In this document: piece by piece, positions 42,332-50,985 of the stretch
Layout: every line of letters starts with the position of its first letter
How positions within the stretch are numbered: position 1 is the first letter of the stretch
Source of the DNA: Frigoribacterium sp. PhB116
GTDB lineage: Bacteria > Actinomycetota > Actinomycetes > Actinomycetales > Microbacteriaceae
Direction of reading: 5' to 3'
NCBI RefSeq assembly: GCF_004364285.1
Contig: NZ_SOBE01000001.1
Location: 1,302,001 to 1,366,000, forward strand
DNA: 64,000 bases
Notes under the pieces: generated by a model
What the model was told of the DNA's origin: nothing
What the model saw: only the letters and a program-made list of their open reading frames with translations
Database searches by the model: none
Position numbers and translations under genes: made by a program

Positions 42332-43369
42332 TCACGGCACCAGGACGACCTTGCCGGCGAGCGTGCGGGACTCGGCGAGCTCCAGGGCCTCGACCACCGC
42401 CTCCAGCGAGAACAGGGCCGCGACGTTCGCCGTCACGACGCCGTCACGCACGAGCTCGAGCACCTGCCCCAGGTCGTGCTCGAGACGGGCGCGGAACCGT
42501 CGCGGCGTGCGCGAGTGCCCGCTCCACAGGTCGTAGAACGTCGCCCGTCGGCCGTTGGGGAGGACGCTCCAGGCCCCGATGCGGACGAGCTGCCGGAGGA
42601 ACGGCGGCCAGATGCTCCCCGTGCCTCCGGTCGCGCTGGCGATCGCGTAGGCGACGAGCGTGCCGCCGGGCGCGAGCATCGTCCACGCGGTGCGCGTGAC
42701 CTCGCCGCCGATGTTGTCGAACACGGCGTCGACGCCGCCGGGGGCGAGCTCACGGACTTTCGCGGCGAGGCCGGGATCGGCGTAGTCCACGGGCTCGGCG
42801 CCGGCACGACTCAGCTGGTCGTGATGGCGAGGCGACGCGGCCGCGATCACGCGCACGCCGTGGTGCAGCGCGAGCTGGATCAGGATGCCGCCCACTCCCC
42901 CGTTCGCGCCGAACACGAGCACCGTCCCGCCGGGCCGCACCCGCGCCGACCTGTGCAGCATCTGCCACGCCGTCACCCCGTTGACCGTGACGGTCTCGGC
43001 GTCCTCCGCGGCGACGCCGTCGGGCACGACGACCGAGTCGCGCTCGCGCACGACCGCCTGGGTCGCCCACCCGCCCGTCTTGGTGAGGCTGGCGACGCGG
43101 CGGCCGACGAGCGAGCCGTCCCCGCCCGGGCCCACGGCCGACACCGTCCCGACGAGGTCGTAGCCGGGCGTGAAGGGGAACGCCGGCTGCCCGGGGTAGC
43201 GCCCGCGGCGCATGGCCTGCTCCGCGAACGAGATGCCGGTCGCCTCGACGGTGACGAGCAGCTCGCCTGCTCCCGGCTCGGGCGTCGCGACCTGTTCGAT
43301 CAGCAGCCCTGAGGGCTGCACGACGCCCGGCAGGACGACGCGGGTGGTGGTGGCGGTGGTGTCGGTCAT
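42332..43369 (-). CDS. Medium-chain dehydrogenase/reductase, quinone oxidoreductase type
   Basis: This 345-residue protein has a GroES-like N-terminal domain (GISFAEQAMRRGRYPGQPAF; PFTPGYDLVGTV) and a Rossmann domain with VLVFGANGGVGGILIQLA and GVDAVFDNIGGE. Zinc ligands are absent, as in NADPH:quinone reductases (QOR/zeta-crystallin). It lies after a TetR gene on the same strand, with the operator TGACTG-GT-CAGTCA (43407-43420) 37 bp before its ATG. An electrophile- or quinone-inducible detoxification role is inferred. Confidence 0.92.
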   Translation of the reverse strand: MTDTTATTTRVVLPGVVQPSGLLIEQVATPEPGAGELLVTVEATGISFAEQAMRRGRYPGQPAFPFTPGYDLVGTVSAVGPGGDGSLVGRRVASLTKTGGWATQAVVRERDSVVVPDGVAAEDAETVTVNGVTAWQMLHRSARVRPGGTVLVFGANGGVGGILIQLALHHGVRVIAAASPRHHDQLSRAGAEPVDYADPGLAAKVRELAPGGVDAVFDNIGGEVTRTAWTMLAPGGTLVAYAIASATGGTGSIWPPFLRQLVRIGAWSVLPNGRRATFYDLWSGHSRTPRRFRARLEHDLGQVLELVRDGVVTANVAALFSLEAVVEALELAESRTLAGKVVLVP

Positions 43370-43406
43370 GGTGATCTCTCTTCTCGAGTGGGTGGTGGGT
43401 AATTAC

Positions 43407-43420
43407 TGACTGGTCAGTCA
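43407..43420. promoter_or_regulatory. TetR operator candidate before the quinone oxidoreductase gene
   Basis: TGACTG (43407-43412) and CAGTCA (43415-43420) form a perfect inverted repeat with a 2-bp centre, between the oxidoreductase ATG (43369) and the stop of the adjacent TetR gene (43462). On the minus strand TAATTA follows directly. Confidence 0.65.
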
Positions 43421-43461
43421 CAACTGCGGACAAGAAAGAACACGGGTGCAGGAGGCGCTCG

Positions 43462-44043
43462 TCACCGGTGCCGGATCCCCGCGGTCACCGAGGCGGCCCA
43501 CGAGTCGCCCACGGAGGCGAGGTCCGTCTGGACGATCAGGTGGCACAGCTGCCCGTACGCGATGAACCGCTGCACGTCGGCCGGCGCCGCGCCGGAGACC
43601 CGCTCGACCGCCCGGACCACGTCGCGGAGACCGTCACGCACGGCGGCGCGGATCTCGGGCACGGCGCTCGCGCTCTGCGCCTGCGACTGCATCATGATCA
43701 GGTCGCGGTCCTCGACGAGGGCGACGTACGCCTCCGTCATCGCGTCGAGACGGCCGGCCGGGTCGGTCGAGGAGCTCGCCTCGCCTGCCTCGACGAGGGC
43801 GTCCGTCACTCGCGAGTACGTGTCCTCCACGGCCGCGAGGAACACCCCGAGCTTGCCTGGGAAGAGCCGGAACACGTAGGCCGGCGACACCGCGGCGGCG
43901 GCGGCCACGTCCGCGACGGGCGTCGCGTGGTACCCCTTCTCGGCGAAGACGCGCACCGCGGCCGAGGTGATCCGGGCGCGCTGCGCCTCGGCGGTCGAGC
44001 GGAGGGCTGCGCCGGCGGCAGTGCCTGTGCTGGTCGGGGACAT
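43462..44043 (-). CDS. TetR family repressor of the quinone oxidoreductase
   Basis: This 193-residue protein has the HTH ITSAAVRVFAEKGYHATPVA then VAAAAAVSPAYVFRLFPGKL. The remaining helical domain has no recognised ligand class. It is upstream of the oxidoreductase gene on the same strand with 92 bp between; the operator in that gap, and a palindrome (AGTGAACACT, 44051-44060) 8 bp before its own ATG, suggest control of both genes. Confidence 0.9.
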   Translation of the reverse strand: MSPTSTGTAAGAALRSTAEAQRARITSAAVRVFAEKGYHATPVADVAAAAAVSPAYVFRLFPGKLGVFLAAVEDTYSRVTDALVEAGEASSSTDPAGRLDAMTEAYVALVEDRDLIMMQSQAQSASAVPEIRAAVRDGLRDVVRAVERVSGAAPADVQRFIAYGQLCHLIVQTDLASVGDSWAASVTAGIRHR

Positions 44044-44050
44044 GTGACTG

Positions 44051-44060
44051 AGTGAACACT
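44051..44060. promoter_or_regulatory. Short palindrome before the TetR start (44043)
   Basis: AGTG-AA-CACT is an inverted repeat within GAGTGAACACTTAC, flanked by two ACATGT hexamers (44040-44045, 44062-44067). It resembles TetR autoregulatory sites but differs from the 43407 site. Confidence 0.4.
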
Positions 44061-44110
44061 TACATGTCGCAGCTGTCAAGGGGCGTCGCGACGCACCCGT
44101 CGACGAGGCG

Positions 44111-44590
44111 TCAGGACGAGTGCCGCGAGGTCCAGTCCGCGAAGGGCGCCGTCGCACCCTCGACGTGCCCCTGCTCGGCCGCCAGGGCTCGGTCCTCGGG
44201 GGCCTTCGCGTACTCGTCGTAGAAGGTCGCGAGGCTCATCAGGCGGTTGCCGTCCTCGTAGTGCTCGCCCTCCTCCTCGCGGCTCACCGCGTAGATCACC
44301 CGGTCGGGCTGTGCGTAGTAGAGCGCCCCGAGGCACATCGGGCACGGGTACGCCGTCACGTAGGCGTCGAAGCCGCGCAGGTCGGTGATGCCCTGCTCGG
44401 CGGCCTGGCGGATGGCGAGGATCTCGGCGTGCGCGGTCGGGTCGCCCGTCTGGGCGACGTGGTTGCTCGCCTCGACGACGACCTCGCCGGCACGGACGAG
44501 CAGGCACGCGAAGGGCTTGCCCCCGGCGTCCACGTTCTCCTGGGCGCACTGGACGCTGAGGGCGGTGAAGGTGTCGTCTCGTTCGGTCAT
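44111..44590 (-). CDS. Nucleoside deaminase (guanine deaminase-like, CMP/dCMP family)
   Basis: This 159-residue zinc hydrolase has the ligand and proton-shuttle motif HAE (His54, Glu56) and the PCPMC motif with Cys83 and Cys86. The N-terminal MTERDDTFTALSVQCAQENV and the length fit the guanine deaminase/tRNA-adenosine-deaminase-like subgroup; the true tRNA deaminase TadA usually has a longer helical C-terminus. Purine salvage is the likely role. Its neighbours give no extra hint. Confidence 0.88.
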   Translation of the reverse strand: MTERDDTFTALSVQCAQENVDAGGKPFACLLVRAGEVVVEASNHVAQTGDPTAHAEILAIRQAAEQGITDLRGFDAYVTAYPCPMCLGALYYAQPDRVIYAVSREEEGEHYEDGNRLMSLATFYDEYAKAPEDRALAAEQGHVEGATAPFADWTSRHSS

Positions 44591-44674
44591 GCCCCGAGAG
44601 TGCACCCCGCGCACGAAGAGGCGTCCAGCCAGACCGCAGGCAGCAGGCCGTGCACTCCAGGAGGCGGTGGGCGC

Positions 44675-45091
44675 CTACGCGGAAGCGGTCGCGTCGGCGT
44701 CGGCGTCCGGCTTCATCCAGAACGGCGAATAGTGGTAACCGTCGAGGTCGTCGAACTGGCGCTGGTACATGAACGGGTAGTCGTCGGTGTCGCCGACGCG
44801 ACCGCCTGCGGCCGCGGCGCGCTCGACCAGCTCGTCGACCGCCTCCTGGCTGGGCAGGTCGAACGAGACGGTCACCTTCGAGGGGGTGTCGGGCCCGCCG
44901 ATCAGTTCTTCGACGCCGCCGACGCTCTCGTACATCGCGCGGCTCGTCAGCATCACGTTCTGCTCGGGCGCGATCGCGAAGCACGACGACTCGGGGCCCG
45001 ACATCGCCGACTGCAGGTCCCAGCCGAGCGCGGCGTAGAAGGCGGTCGCGCGCTCGACGTCCGCGACGGGGCAGCTGAGGAAGAGGGACAT
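44675..45091 (-). CDS. VOC-superfamily (glyoxalase-like) protein
   Basis: This 138-residue protein starts at ATG 45091, eight bases after GAGG. It has two beta-alpha-beta-beta-beta units: MSLFLSCPVADVERATAFYAALGWD and VTVSFDLPSQEAVDELVERA, ending in DDYPFMYQRQFDDLDGYHYS PFWM. It belongs to the same VOC subgroup as the 52157 gene product (both end in FDDLDG-H/Y-x-W/Y), a PhnB/bleomycin-resistance-like subfamily of unknown substrate. Confidence 0.88.
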   Translation of the reverse strand: MSLFLSCPVADVERATAFYAALGWDLQSAMSGPESSCFAIAPEQNVMLTSRAMYESVGGVEELIGGPDTPSKVTVSFDLPSQEAVDELVERAAAAGGRVGDTDDYPFMYQRQFDDLDGYHYSPFWMKPDADADATASA

Positions 45092-45172
45092 GCGCACACC
45101 CTCGTCCTCGGCATCCCCGCCGTCAAGGTCCGGACGTCCCGGATGCCGACCGAGCCGGTCGAGCGCCGTGGG

Positions 45173-46141
45173 TCACCACCAGAAGGGCGCCTGCGGCACG
45201 TAGTGCTCCTCGAGGCGGCGGACGTCGTCGTCGGTCAGCTCGACCTCGAGCGCGGCCACGGCGTCGGCCATGTAGTGCGGCTTGGTCGCGCCGACGATCG
45301 GGGCCGACACCACGGGGTTCCGGAGCACCCAGGCCACCGCTATCTGCGCCATCGACACCCCGTGCTCGGCGGCGACCTGCTCGACGGCGTCGACGATCGG
45401 GCCGTCGGCGTCGGTGTCGAACGCCTTCGCGACCTCGTCGACGGCCGAGCGGTCGGTCGTCACGTCGCGCGGCCTCGTCAGCCGCCCCTTGCCCTGCGGC
45501 GAGTACGGGACGAGCCCGACGCCGAGGTCGGCGCAGAGCGGGATCATCTCTCGCTCCTCCTCGCGCTTCAGGAGGTTGTACTGGTCCTGCATCGCCGCGA
45601 ACGGCGTCCAGCCGTGCACGGCCGCGGCCGTCTGCAGCTTCGCGAACTGCCACGCGAACATGCTCGACGCACCCGTGTACCGGACCTTGCCGACGCGCAC
45701 GAGGTCGTGCAGCGCCTCCATCGTCTCCTCGACCGGCGTCTCGTCGTCGAAGCGGTGGATCTGGTACAGGTCGATGTAGTCGGTGCCGAGGCGCCGCAGC
45801 GACGCGTCGACCTGCTCGAGGATCGCCGCGCGCGAGAGCCCCGAGCCGCCGGGCCCGTCGTGCACCTTGCCGCTGACCTTGGTGGCGAGCACGATCTCCT
45901 CGCGCCGCGAGTAGTCGCGCACGGCACGGCCGACGAACTCCTCGCCGGTGCCCTGCTGGTAGACGTTCGCGGTGTCCCAGAACGTCACGCCGAGCTCGAC
46001 CGCCTGGCGGAAGAAGGGCGCGGACGCCTCCTCGTCGAGGGTCCAGGTGTGCAGGCCCCGCGTGGGGTCGCCGTAGCTCATGCAGCCGAGGCCGATCCTG
46101 CTGACGCGCAGGCCCGTGGTGCCGAGTCGTCCGTACTTCAT
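45173..46141 (-). CDS. Aldo/keto reductase
   Basis: This 322-residue NADPH-dependent TIM-barrel reductase has the catalytic Asp/Tyr in FWDTANVYQQG, Lys in EIVLATKVSG and His in DLYQIHRFDDETP, with the cofactor motif PYSPQGKGRLTRP. It resembles the YajO/AKR family (general stress protein 69 type). Its ATG overlaps the stop of the upstream helix-turn-helix gene as ATGA, so the two are coupled and the regulator probably controls both. Confidence 0.94.
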   Translation of the reverse strand: MKYGRLGTTGLRVSRIGLGCMSYGDPTRGLHTWTLDEEASAPFFRQAVELGVTFWDTANVYQQGTGEEFVGRAVRDYSRREEIVLATKVSGKVHDGPGGSGLSRAAILEQVDASLRRLGTDYIDLYQIHRFDDETPVEETMEALHDLVRVGKVRYTGASSMFAWQFAKLQTAAAVHGWTPFAAMQDQYNLLKREEEREMIPLCADLGVGLVPYSPQGKGRLTRPRDVTTDRSAVDEVAKAFDTDADGPIVDAVEQVAAEHGVSMAQIAVAWVLRNPVVSAPIVGATKPHYMADAVAALEVELTDDDVRRLEEHYVPQAPFWW

Positions 46142-47073
46142 CGTGGGGTGTCCTCTCGTCGCGCGTCGTCGTTCCTCGGGTGCCGGCCGGCCAGCCCTGT
46201 CTCCCGCACCTCCTGGCTGGCGGGGGTCGCGCCCCAGCTGGCGAGGAGGCGGAGGCGCTCCTCGGTCGGCGAGCCCGGCTCTGCGCTGTAGATCAAGAAG
46301 TTGAGCCCCTGCTGCCCCATCGGCTCCATGGCCTCGTAGACGAGCTCGAGGTCGCCGACGACCGGGTGCCGGAACGACTTGTTCCCGGACGCGTGGTGCC
46401 GCACCTCGTGCGCGCCCCAGCGGGCGCGGAACTCGTCGCTGCGCGTCGAGAGCTCGCCGACGAGGTCGTGCAGCGCCTTGTCGTGCGGGTCGCGGCCCGC
46501 CTCGGTGCGGAGGATGGCGACGTTGATGTCGGCGGCGATCGACCACGACGGGTAGAACGCCTCGGCCAGCTCGCGGTGCAGGAACACGAAGCGGGCCAGG
46601 TTGACGGGCCGGTCGGGCAGCGCGTACAGGTCGGAGTAGAGGGCGCGGAAGAGCGCGTTCTCGCCGAGCACGTCCATCCGGCCGTTCCGGACGAAGGCCG
46701 GGCCGGCCGTCACGGAGTCGAGGGCGAGCTGCAGGGCACGGGAGATGCCCGACGGCCGCGAGCGTGCCCGCGAGCGGCTGCGGACGGGCGACTCGTTCGC
46801 CGCACGGGCGAGGTCGCCCAGGTGCGACCGCTCGGCGTCGTCGAGGAGCAGCGCGCTTCCGATCGCCTCGAGCACCGCCTCCGAGACGCCCCCGAGGTCG
46901 CCGCGTTCGAGCCGCGAGTAGTACTCGACGCTGACGCCGGCGAGCATCGCCACCTCGGTCCGTCGAAGGCCCGGCACCCGCCGACCAGGGCCGCCGGGCA
47001 GCTCGACCTGCTCGGGTGTCACACGGGCTCGCCTCGTGGTGAGGAAGTCCCGCACCTCGCTCTTGTTGTCCAT
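46138..47073 (-). CDS. XRE-type HTH regulator with MmyB-like ligand domain
   Basis: This 311-residue protein has an XRE helix-turn-helix (RRTEVAMLAGVSVEYYSRLE then RGD) and an MmyB-like C-terminal domain (about 105-290) with DVLGENALFRALYSDL and FRHPVVGDLELVYEAM, as in actinobacterial regulators paired with aldo/keto reductases and dehydrogenases. MmyB domains bind small hydrophobic ligands. It is translationally coupled to the downstream reductase gene. Confidence 0.92.
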   Translation of the reverse strand: MDNKSEVRDFLTTRRARVTPEQVELPGGPGRRVPGLRRTEVAMLAGVSVEYYSRLERGDLGGVSEAVLEAIGSALLLDDAERSHLGDLARAANESPVRSRSRARSRPSGISRALQLALDSVTAGPAFVRNGRMDVLGENALFRALYSDLYALPDRPVNLARFVFLHRELAEAFYPSWSIAADINVAILRTEAGRDPHDKALHDLVGELSTRSDEFRARWGAHEVRHHASGNKSFRHPVVGDLELVYEAMEPMGQQGLNFLIYSAEPGSPTEERLRLLASWGATPASQEVRETGLAGRHPRNDDARREDTPR

Positions 47074-47439
47074 GGCCTCGACCGTACGACGCCGGGGCGT
47101 CCGGATGGGTGCTCCGGTGGGGCACCCCCGACGAGAGACGGCGGCGCAGCCCGGTGAGGGGCGGCGCTGTGAGCTGCGGCTCGGCGAACTGCGGTCGGCC
47201 CCAGTTGGCGGCACCACGGCGAGCGCCTCCTGCGCGAGGCGTGCCTCCACCTGGCGCCGCAGTCTGTCCCCTCGCAGGCGGCACCGCGCGTGAACTCGTC
47301 GCCGCTGTGCTGGTGAGAGGCCTCGAATCGACCTCACCGAACCTCCTGAGGTCGATCTGCGGCCTCTCACCCCGGGACGGACCAGGTGAACCGGCGGAGA
47401 AGGCTCGGCTTGGCCCTCGCGAGAGCACGTCGTGCCGGC
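47074..47439. other. Gene-free 366-bp region
   Basis: I see no coding frame with credible codon use. It contains the promoter side of the HTH gene, a copy of the word CGCCTCCTG (47224-47232) and the large two-part hairpin at 47312-47371. Nothing else is recognised. Confidence 0.6.
47312..47371 (-). terminator. Large two-part hairpin downstream of the MerR-type gene
   Basis: Outer arms GGTGAGAGGCC/GGCCTCTCACC (47312-47322, 47361-47371) and inner arms TCGACCTCA/TGAGGTCGA (47328-47336, 47347-47355) are both perfect, separated by symmetric 5-nt internal loops and closed by a 10-nt loop. It lies 69 bp after the MerR-type stop. Terminator function is inferred; the regular structure could also be a protein-binding or RNA element. 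Confidence 0.6.
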
Positions 47440-48486
<1,047 letters not shown>

Positions 48487-48573
48487 GGCGGGGCCTTCCT
48501 GAGGGTGCGTGGGAGGTGGTGCGACGTTCCCCACCAGACCACATGACGTCGCGTCAGGTGCAAGTCCCGGCGC

Positions 48574-48912
48574 TCACCAGGGGCCGAGGTCGCCGCCGTT
48601 GATCCCGTAGAGGGCGATGCCGATCACGGCCCCGATCGCGAGCACGGCCACGGCGAGGGGCGCCCAGTCCATGAACACCTCGGAGCGGGACCGGGGAGGC
48701 ACGGCCGCACCGGAGCCACGACCACGTCGGCGAGTCGCCGGGCCGCGCGCCCCGGCCTCGTGACCGCCGTGCCCGCGACCCTCGCTCAGGCTCCCGTTCT
48801 CGGCCTCGGCCTCGGACTGGCTCTCACGCTCGGCGGCAGCGAGGCCCTCACGGAGTGCTTCGCGGAAACGGCGATCCGCGGCGGAGCCACCGAGCTCGTC
48901 GGGGTCGGTCAT
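48574..48912 (-). CDS. Hypothetical single-pass membrane protein
   Basis: This 112-residue protein has a charged N-terminal half (MTDPDELGGSAADRRFREAL; EAEAENGSLSEG), an Arg/Gly-rich linker and a C-terminal helix (WAPLAVAVLAIGAVIGIALYG) ending GDLGPW. It is likely a tail-anchored membrane protein with its N-terminus in the cytoplasm. No family is recognised. Confidence 0.65.
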   Translation of the reverse strand: MTDPDELGGSAADRRFREALREGLAAAERESQSEAEAENGSLSEGRGHGGHEAGARGPATRRRGRGSGAAVPPRSRSEVFMDWAPLAVAVLAIGAVIGIALYGINGGDLGPW

Positions 48913-49010
48913 GGTGCTCCTGTCGGTGTGCGGGGACTCCTGTCTACCGTCTCTGCAGCCGACCGGCACCCGGCTCGCCGCCTCCTCGGCCCTCGGCGTG
49001 CAGGCTCGCG

Positions 49011-49598
49011 TCAGCTCTCGGGGTGCAGGCTCGCGTCGGCCTCGCCTGTCGTCCACGAGGTGAAGTGCACGGTGAGGTCGCCGCGCGACGGGGCGCAGCA
49101 CATCGGCCCCGCCGAGACCCGGGCACCGGGATCGAGCGGCGCCACCCGGACGAGCCGCCACGGCTCGTCGTCGACGCGGGCCCGGACGGTGAGCGCGTCG
49201 CCGGAGCGGCTCGCGCGGATCGTGACCTCCCGTCCGTGCCAGCCGGGCACGGGCGAGAGCGACCAGTCGGACACGCCGCGCGTGACGACCGCGCCCAGGC
49301 TCTCCTCGCCGTCGCTGCGCTCGACGCCGGCCTTGGTCCAGGTCTCGTCGTCGACCTCGACGAAGATGCCCGCCTGGTCGAACTGGGCGGTGAAGTCCAG
49401 CCGGAACGTCACCTCCTGGGCGGTGCCCTGCTCGAACGGGACGAGCAGCGCGTGCTCGGTGTCGTGCACGAACCCGTAGGAGGTGGTGCGCCAGGCGTCG
49501 CTCCCCTCGACGGCCGTCACGTGCAGGCCGTCGGACGCGACGTGCACCTGTGCGGGGGCCGTCGTCCAGGTGCCGGAGTTCCAGTCGATGTCGGTCAT
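49011..49598 (-). CDS. DUF1349 (concanavalin A-like) protein
   Basis: This 195-residue protein has the DUF1349 beta-sandwich features: GTWTTAPAQVHVASDGLHVTA, SYGFVHDTEHALLVPF, FDQAGIFVEVDDETWTKAGVE (written in two parts in the fold), DWSLSPVPGW and FTSWTTGEADASL at the end. The family includes yeast Ree1, a regulator of enolase, and bacterial glycan-binding-like proteins. It is divergent from the acetyltransferase gene, and its ATG is 9 bp from the shared operator; TACACT seven bases before the ATG suggests a leaderless transcript. Confidence 0.88.
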   Translation of the reverse strand: MTDIDWNSGTWTTAPAQVHVASDGLHVTAVEGSDAWRTTSYGFVHDTEHALLVPFEQGTAQEVTFRLDFTAQFDQAGIFVEVDDETWTKAGVERSDGEESLGAVVTRGVSDWSLSPVPGWHGREVTIRASRSGDALTVRARVDDEPWRLVRVAPLDPGARVSAGPMCCAPSRGDLTVHFTSWTTGEADASLHPES

Positions 49599-49606
49599 GA
49601 CGCCGA

Positions 49607-49622
49607 GTGTACGCTTGTACAC
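49607..49622. promoter_or_regulatory. Operator shared by divergent, apparently leaderless promoters
   Basis: GTGTAC (49607-49612) and GTACAC (49617-49622) form a perfect inverted repeat with a 4-bp centre. It contains TACGCT for the plus strand and overlaps TACACT for the minus strand, each seven bases before an ATG (49623 and 49598). No Shine-Dalgarno sequence precedes either ATG. Confidence 0.65.
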
Positions 49623-50210
49623 ATGACACAGGACCACTTCGCGGGCGATGACCGCAGCAACCGCGAGCGGATGCTCGCCGGCGACCTCTACGTCGCCGAC
49701 GACCCCGAGAGCGCCCGGCTCGCCCAGCGCGCCGTCCGGCTCGCCGACGCCTACCACCGCGCCGCGGTCGAGGACGAGGGCGCAGCCCGCCCCCTGCTGG
49801 AGGAGCTGCTGGGATCGTTGGGGGAAGACGCGTTCGTGAAGCCGCCGCTGTTCGTCGACTACGGCGAGAACATCCGCATCGGCGCCCGGACCTTCGTCAA
49901 CTACAACCTCACGGCCCTCGACGTCGCCGCCGTGACGATCGGCGAGGACTGCCAGATCGGGCCGAACGTCCAGCTCCTGACGCCGACCCACCCCGTCGAG
50001 CCGGGGCCGCGACGCGACCGGCTCGAGGCGGCCCTGCCGATCACGATCGGCGACAACGTCTGGCTGGGCGGCGGGGTCATCGTCTGCCCGGGCGTCAGCA
50101 TCGGCGACGACAGCGTCATCGGCGCGGGCGCGGTCGTGACCCGCGACGTCCCTGCCGGCGTCGTCGCGGTCGGCAACCCCGCGAGGGTCGTCCGGAGCGT
50201 CACCGGATGA
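49623..50210 (+). CDS. Maltose/galactoside O-acetyltransferase family protein
   Basis: This 195-residue trimeric left-handed beta-helix enzyme has the N-terminal maltose acetyltransferase motif (ERMLAGDLYVADDPESARLA), hexapeptide repeats (VTIGEDCQIGPNVQLLTPTH with the catalytic histidine; NVWLGGGVIVCPGVSIGDDS VIGAGAVVTRDVPAGVVAVG). It transfers acetyl from acetyl-CoA to a sugar hydroxyl. It overlaps the downstream TetR gene as ATGA, so regulator and enzyme are co-expressed. Confidence 0.94.
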   Translation: MTQDHFAGDDRSNRERMLAGDLYVADDPESARLAQRAVRLADAYHRAAVEDEGAARPLLEELLGSLGEDAFVKPPLFVDYGENIRIGARTFVNYNLTALDVAAVTIGEDCQIGPNVQLLTPTHPVEPGPRRDRLEAALPITIGDNVWLGGGVIVCPGVSIGDDSVIGAGAVVTRDVPAGVVAVGNPARVVRSVTG

Positions 50211-50764
50211 CCGCTGCCCGGTCGCCCCGCCGGGCGGACCCCGGCCGACGGGACCGCATCCTCGAGTCGTGCCTCGACGTCGTCGCCGAGGTGGGAGTGG
50301 ACGGCACCACCCACCGGCGCGTGGCGGTCGCCGCCGACGTGCCCCTCGGATCCATGACGTACCACTTCGACGGGATGGACGAGCTCCTCCTCGAGGCCTT
50401 CGCGCTCTTCGCGGACCGCGTCGCCGAGCGGTTCCGACGCCGCCTGGCCGGCGACCTCACACCACAGGAGGCGCGGCGCGCGGTGGTCGAGATCGTCACC
50501 CACGACGTCGTCGGCAGCCAGCGCGACCTGGTCCTCACCCACGAGCTCTACACCCTCGCGGCGCGACGCCCCGAGTACCGGTCGATCACCCAGGCCTGGA
50601 TGGCCCGGAGCCGTGCCGCGCTCGAGCAGCACTTCGACCCCGAGACGGCCCGCCTGCTCGACGCCCTGATCGAGGGCCTCACGATCCACCGCGCCCTCGA
50701 CCCGGAGCCTGCCGACGAGGACGTCGTGGCGACGGCCGTGGGACGCATCGTGCGTCCTGGTTGA
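50207..50764 (+). CDS. TetR family regulator coupled to the acetyltransferase
   Basis: This 185-residue protein has the HTH RILESCLDVVAEVGVDGTTH RRVAVAADVPLGSMTYHF and a helical ligand domain with LVLTHELYTLAARRPEYR, a pattern shared with actinobacterial RutR/YxaF-like regulators. As the second gene of a two-gene operon, its product is the best candidate to bind GTGTAC-N4-GTACAC at 49607-49622 and control both divergent transcripts. Confidence 0.9.
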   Translation: MTAARSPRRADPGRRDRILESCLDVVAEVGVDGTTHRRVAVAADVPLGSMTYHFDGMDELLLEAFALFADRVAERFRRRLAGDLTPQEARRAVVEIVTHDVVGSQRDLVLTHELYTLAARRPEYRSITQAWMARSRAALEQHFDPETARLLDALIEGLTIHRALDPEPADEDVVATAVGRIVRPG

Positions 50765-50765
50765 C

Positions 50766-50780
50766 TTTCCGATTCGGAAA
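50766..50780. promoter_or_regulatory. Palindrome TTTCCGA-T-TCGGAAA
   Basis: This is a perfect 15-bp palindrome three bases after the TetR stop. Sites of this type are typical in front of small winged-helix (HTH_27) regulator genes, and a fragment of such a gene follows at 50787 (family link from memory, not verified here). Confidence 0.5.
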
Positions 50781-50786
50781 CTCTCA

Positions 50787-50903
50787 GTGTTGCCGCGCGT
50801 CCAGCGCGCGAAGGGCCAGGCCCGGACGTGGGTGACGCTCACCCCGGCCGGGTCGCAGGCGCTGCGCGGCCACTTCGCGTTCCTGCAGAGCCTCGCACCG
50901 TAG
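50787..50903 (+). pseudogene. C-terminal remnant of a winged-helix (HTH_27-type) transcriptional regulator
   Basis: This frame encodes 38 residues: KGQARTWVTLTPAGSQALRG followed by HFAFLQSLAP, then TAG. This matches the wing and last helix of small winged-helix regulators (typical form GRTRTWLxLTxxGRxALxxH). About 60 N-terminal residues with the recognition helix are missing, while the operator-like palindrome upstream is intact, so an internal deletion is likely. There is no credible ribosome site. Confidence 0.55.
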
Positions 50904-50985
50904 GTCGCGGGCCGTCGCTCGCGTCGAGGCACCCAGCTACCCAGTCCACCAGGTCGGTTTTAGACAACGGGTGTACTTTACGCTG

